Shown: positions 6,220-6,542 of the stretch, piece after piece | How positions within the stretch are numbered: the stretch's first letter is position 1 | Layout: every line of letters begins with the position of its first letter | DNA from: an uncultured Lachnospiraceae bacterium | Lineage (GTDB): Bacteria > Bacillota > Clostridia > Lachnospirales > Lachnospiraceae | Direction of reading: 5' to 3' | Length of the DNA stretch: 6,542 nt | Assembly: GCA_947175305.1 (NCBI GenBank) | Contig: CAMWMO010000095.1 | Span: 1-6,542 of the forward strand | Translations under genes and position numbers: made by a program | Notes under the pieces: model-generated | The model's input: only the letters and a program-made list of their open reading frames with translations | The model's database searches: none | Told to the model about the DNA's origin: nothing

Positions 6220-6292
6220 GTAATATTCTTATCTTATTAGGAAAATGCCACAGCGTAGAACCTCGAAGGAGAATTTGCGCAGCCAGAAAGAT

Positions 6293-6334
6293 AAAACCCA
6301 TGCGCCTGTTTCAGGTAATGCATGGGTTTTGTGT
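6293..6334 (+). terminator. Hairpin with T-tract, terminator of the apt-permease operon or leader attenuator
   Basis: A perfect 11-bp stem, AAAACCCATGC (6293-6303) with GCATGGGTTTT (6320-6330), encloses a small CCTG-TTT-CAGG hairpin (6305-6315). The 3' arm ends in TTTT then GTGT. The A-run on the 5' side makes it a possible bidirectional terminator. It lies 73 bases after the permease stop. Its 3' arm is shared with the next hairpin, so it may instead act in the leader of the flavoprotein gene. Confidence 0.68.
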
Positions 6335-6358
6335 CAAAGCGCACCTGACACAAAACCC
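6324..6358 (+). promoter_or_regulatory. Second hairpin sharing an arm with the terminator, possible antiterminator or operator
   Basis: A perfect 13-bp inverted repeat: GGGTTTTGTGTCA (6324-6336) with TGACACAAAACCC (6346-6358), 9-base loop. The GGGTTTT part (6324-6330) is also the 3' arm of the preceding hairpin, so only one of the two can form in RNA. As DNA, the dyad is also a plausible repressor site just upstream of TATAAA (6359-6364). It ends 37 bases before the flavoprotein start codon. Confidence 0.5.
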
Positions 6359-6395
6359 TATAAATATCAAAGTGTGCGCAGAAAAGAGGAGAATC

Positions 6396-6542
6396 ATGGA
6401 AAAAATTACAGTTACGGATGCAATTCAATACATAGGTGTGGACGATAAGACCATCGATCTGTTTGAAAGCCAATATGTGGTTCCAAACGGCGTGTCATAT
6501 AATTCGTATCTGATCACGGTCGATAAGATCGCGGTTATGGAT
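6396..6542 (+). CDS. FprA family A-type flavoprotein (flavodiiron protein), 5' end only
   Basis: 49 codons are open from ATG 6396 to the window end, with AGGAG (6387-6391) 4 bases upstream. The residues I4-T-V-T-D-A-I-Q-Y-I-G-V-D-D (4-17), D21-L-F-E-S-Q-Y (21-27), V29-P-N-G-V-S-Y-N-S-Y-L-I (29-40) and I45-A-V-M-D (45-49) match the start of the metallo-beta-lactamase-like domain in FprA/flavorubredoxin-type proteins, where 'D-L-F-E...P-x-G-x-x-Y-N-S-Y' is characteristic. Full proteins (about 390-410 residues) carry a di-iron site in this domain and an FMN-binding flavodoxin domain after it. They reduce O2 to water and/or NO to N2O, protecting anaerobes in the cytoplasm. The iron ligands and FMN domain lie beyond the window, so activity and any rubredoxin fusion cannot be judged. 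The preceding hairpin pair may control it. Confidence 0.85.
   Translation, partial: MEKITVTDAIQYIGVDDKTIDLFESQYVVPNGVSYNSYLITVDKIAVMD

Larger units (their letters stand above)
6220..6395 (+). other. Intergenic leader region between permease and flavoprotein genes
   Basis: 176 bases without a supported gene. The first 70 bases are A/T-rich with no clear promoter; TTATTA (6234-6239) and TAGAAC (6256-6261) at 16 bp is the best and is weak. The remainder is dominated by two overlapping hairpins listed separately. TGCGCA occurs at 6276-6281 and again at 6375-6380, flanking the hairpins, and being self-complementary could close a long outer stem around them. AGGAG (6387-6391) is the ribosome site for the next gene. 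Confidence 0.5.

Noticed and set aside
6245..6448. A 67-codon + strand open frame through the intergenic hairpins into the flavoprotein gene
   Set aside because: It reads across both perfect hairpins and overlaps the well-supported flavoprotein start in another frame. The sequence is charged without domain character and the ribosome site is weak. A regulatory leader peptide cannot be fully excluded.

Overview
The window looks like a chromosomal segment from a low-to-mid GC anaerobic Firmicute, most likely a Lachnospiraceae-type gut Clostridium relative. This is judged from strong AGGAGG-type ribosome sites, vegetative sigma-A-like promoters, the protein styles (NCS2 purine permease, small NSS and MATE transporters, FprA-type flavoprotein) and the intrinsic terminators. 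No phage, plasmid, CRISPR, tRNA or rRNA signature is visible. Taxonomy is inferred, not proven.

Layout. Bases 1-72 are the last 23 codons of an ABC-transporter ATPase (polar amino acid type), closed by an intrinsic terminator (83-111). Bases 113-361 have no gene, but hold an elaborate nested inverted-repeat element (119-268) and a set of short repeated/inverted AAAATAC/GTATTT motifs (252-301). Then comes a translationally coupled pair on the + strand: a compact MotA/ExbB-like four-helix membrane protein (362-877) and a membrane-anchored LuxR-type HTH regulator (874-1407). Facing it on the - strand are an NSS-family sodium:amino-acid symporter (1378-2733) and, upstream of it in the same direction, a MATE-family multidrug/cation antiporter (2769-4136). 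They probably form one transcript from a good promoter at 4173-4201. The regulator and the symporter genes overlap tail-to-tail by 30 bp.

Divergent from the MATE gene is a purine-salvage pair on the + strand: apt (4310-4834) and an AzgA/PbuG-type NCS2 purine permease (4861-6219), with a consensus-like promoter at 4226-4254. The permease imports a nucleobase and Apt traps adenine as AMP with PRPP. After the permease is a 176-bp spacer with two overlapping, mutually exclusive hairpins (6293-6330 and 6324-6358). It leads into the 5' end of an FprA-family A-type flavoprotein (flavodiiron protein, O2/NO reductase), which runs off the window.

The least ordinary parts are the MotA-like/membrane-LuxR gene pair, which has no MotB/ExbD partner in the window, the 150-bp structured element upstream of it, and the switch-like hairpin pair before the flavoprotein gene.
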